The position numbers and the translations under genes are program-made. The notes beneath the pieces were generated by a model, which had not been told where the DNA came from, made no database searches, and saw only the letters and a list, made by a program, of their open reading frames with translations. Of a stretch of 64,000 bases of DNA, positions 53,589 to 64,000 are shown one piece after another. The DNA lies in contig OX030967.1 of NCBI GenBank assembly GCA_943735955.1, forward strand, positions 5,185,083 through 5,249,082, written 5' to 3'. The stretch comes from Piscicola geometra. Taxonomy: Eukaryota; Annelida; Clitellata; Hirudinida; Piscicolidae. The stretch's first letter is position 1. Each line of letters opens with the position of its first letter.

Positions 53589-64000
<10,412 letters not shown>

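Overview
The window is nuclear DNA from an invertebrate animal, most probably an annelid. Genes are split by GT-AG introns, exons are GC-rich against AT-rich introns and spacers, and microsatellites and minisatellites are abundant. The annelid assignment rests mainly on one giant gene: a Gly-X-Y protein of about 5,770 residues with very frequent Thr in the Y position and few charged residues, the chemistry known for annelid cuticle collagens. The leech/polychaete choice is not decided by the sequence. Exon models were built by hand from reading frame, splice phase and family alignment recalled from knowledge; no search was run.

Layout, left to right: (1) 1-3564, + strand, 3' part of a SAXO/FAM154 axonemal microtubule stabiliser, its introns full of tandem repeats. 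(2) 4093-4665, - strand, an unrecognised Lys-rich protein, 5' end not found. (3) 5653-10688, - strand, WTAP/fl(2)d, the regulatory subunit of the m6A RNA methyltransferase, with one expected exon not found. (4) 12328-13387, + strand, a complete 207-residue unrecognised protein with four W-F-x-H motifs. (5) 16326-41133, - strand, the giant collagen: 37 exons whose coding lengths sum to 17,310 nt, a multiple of three. It has a signal peptide, a beta-rich N-terminal domain, about 5,190 residues of Gly-X-Y, four EGF-like modules, one transmembrane helix and a cytoplasmic tail. (6) 43000-45733, + strand, glycosylated lysosomal membrane protein (GLMP/NCU-G1). (7) 46776-47749, - strand, an unrecognised basic protein just downstream of (8) 48013-52607, - strand, ANAPC4, whose first intron is almost entirely a 32-bp minisatellite. 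(9) 53589 to the window end, + strand, liprin-alpha, cut before its SAM domains.

The genes are ordinary unlinked eukaryotic loci rather than a pathway. WTAP/WFxH, collagen/GLMP and ANAPC4/liprin are head to head; SAXO/Lys-rich, WFxH/collagen and GLMP/gene X are tail to tail. The most interesting items are the apparently membrane-anchored giant collagen, its strict 9n phase-1 exon structure, and a liprin-alpha minisatellite that repeats a genuine exon end plus 5' splice site at least 13 times. A G-tract frameshift in liprin-alpha and splice signals embedded in microsatellites are also worth a look.
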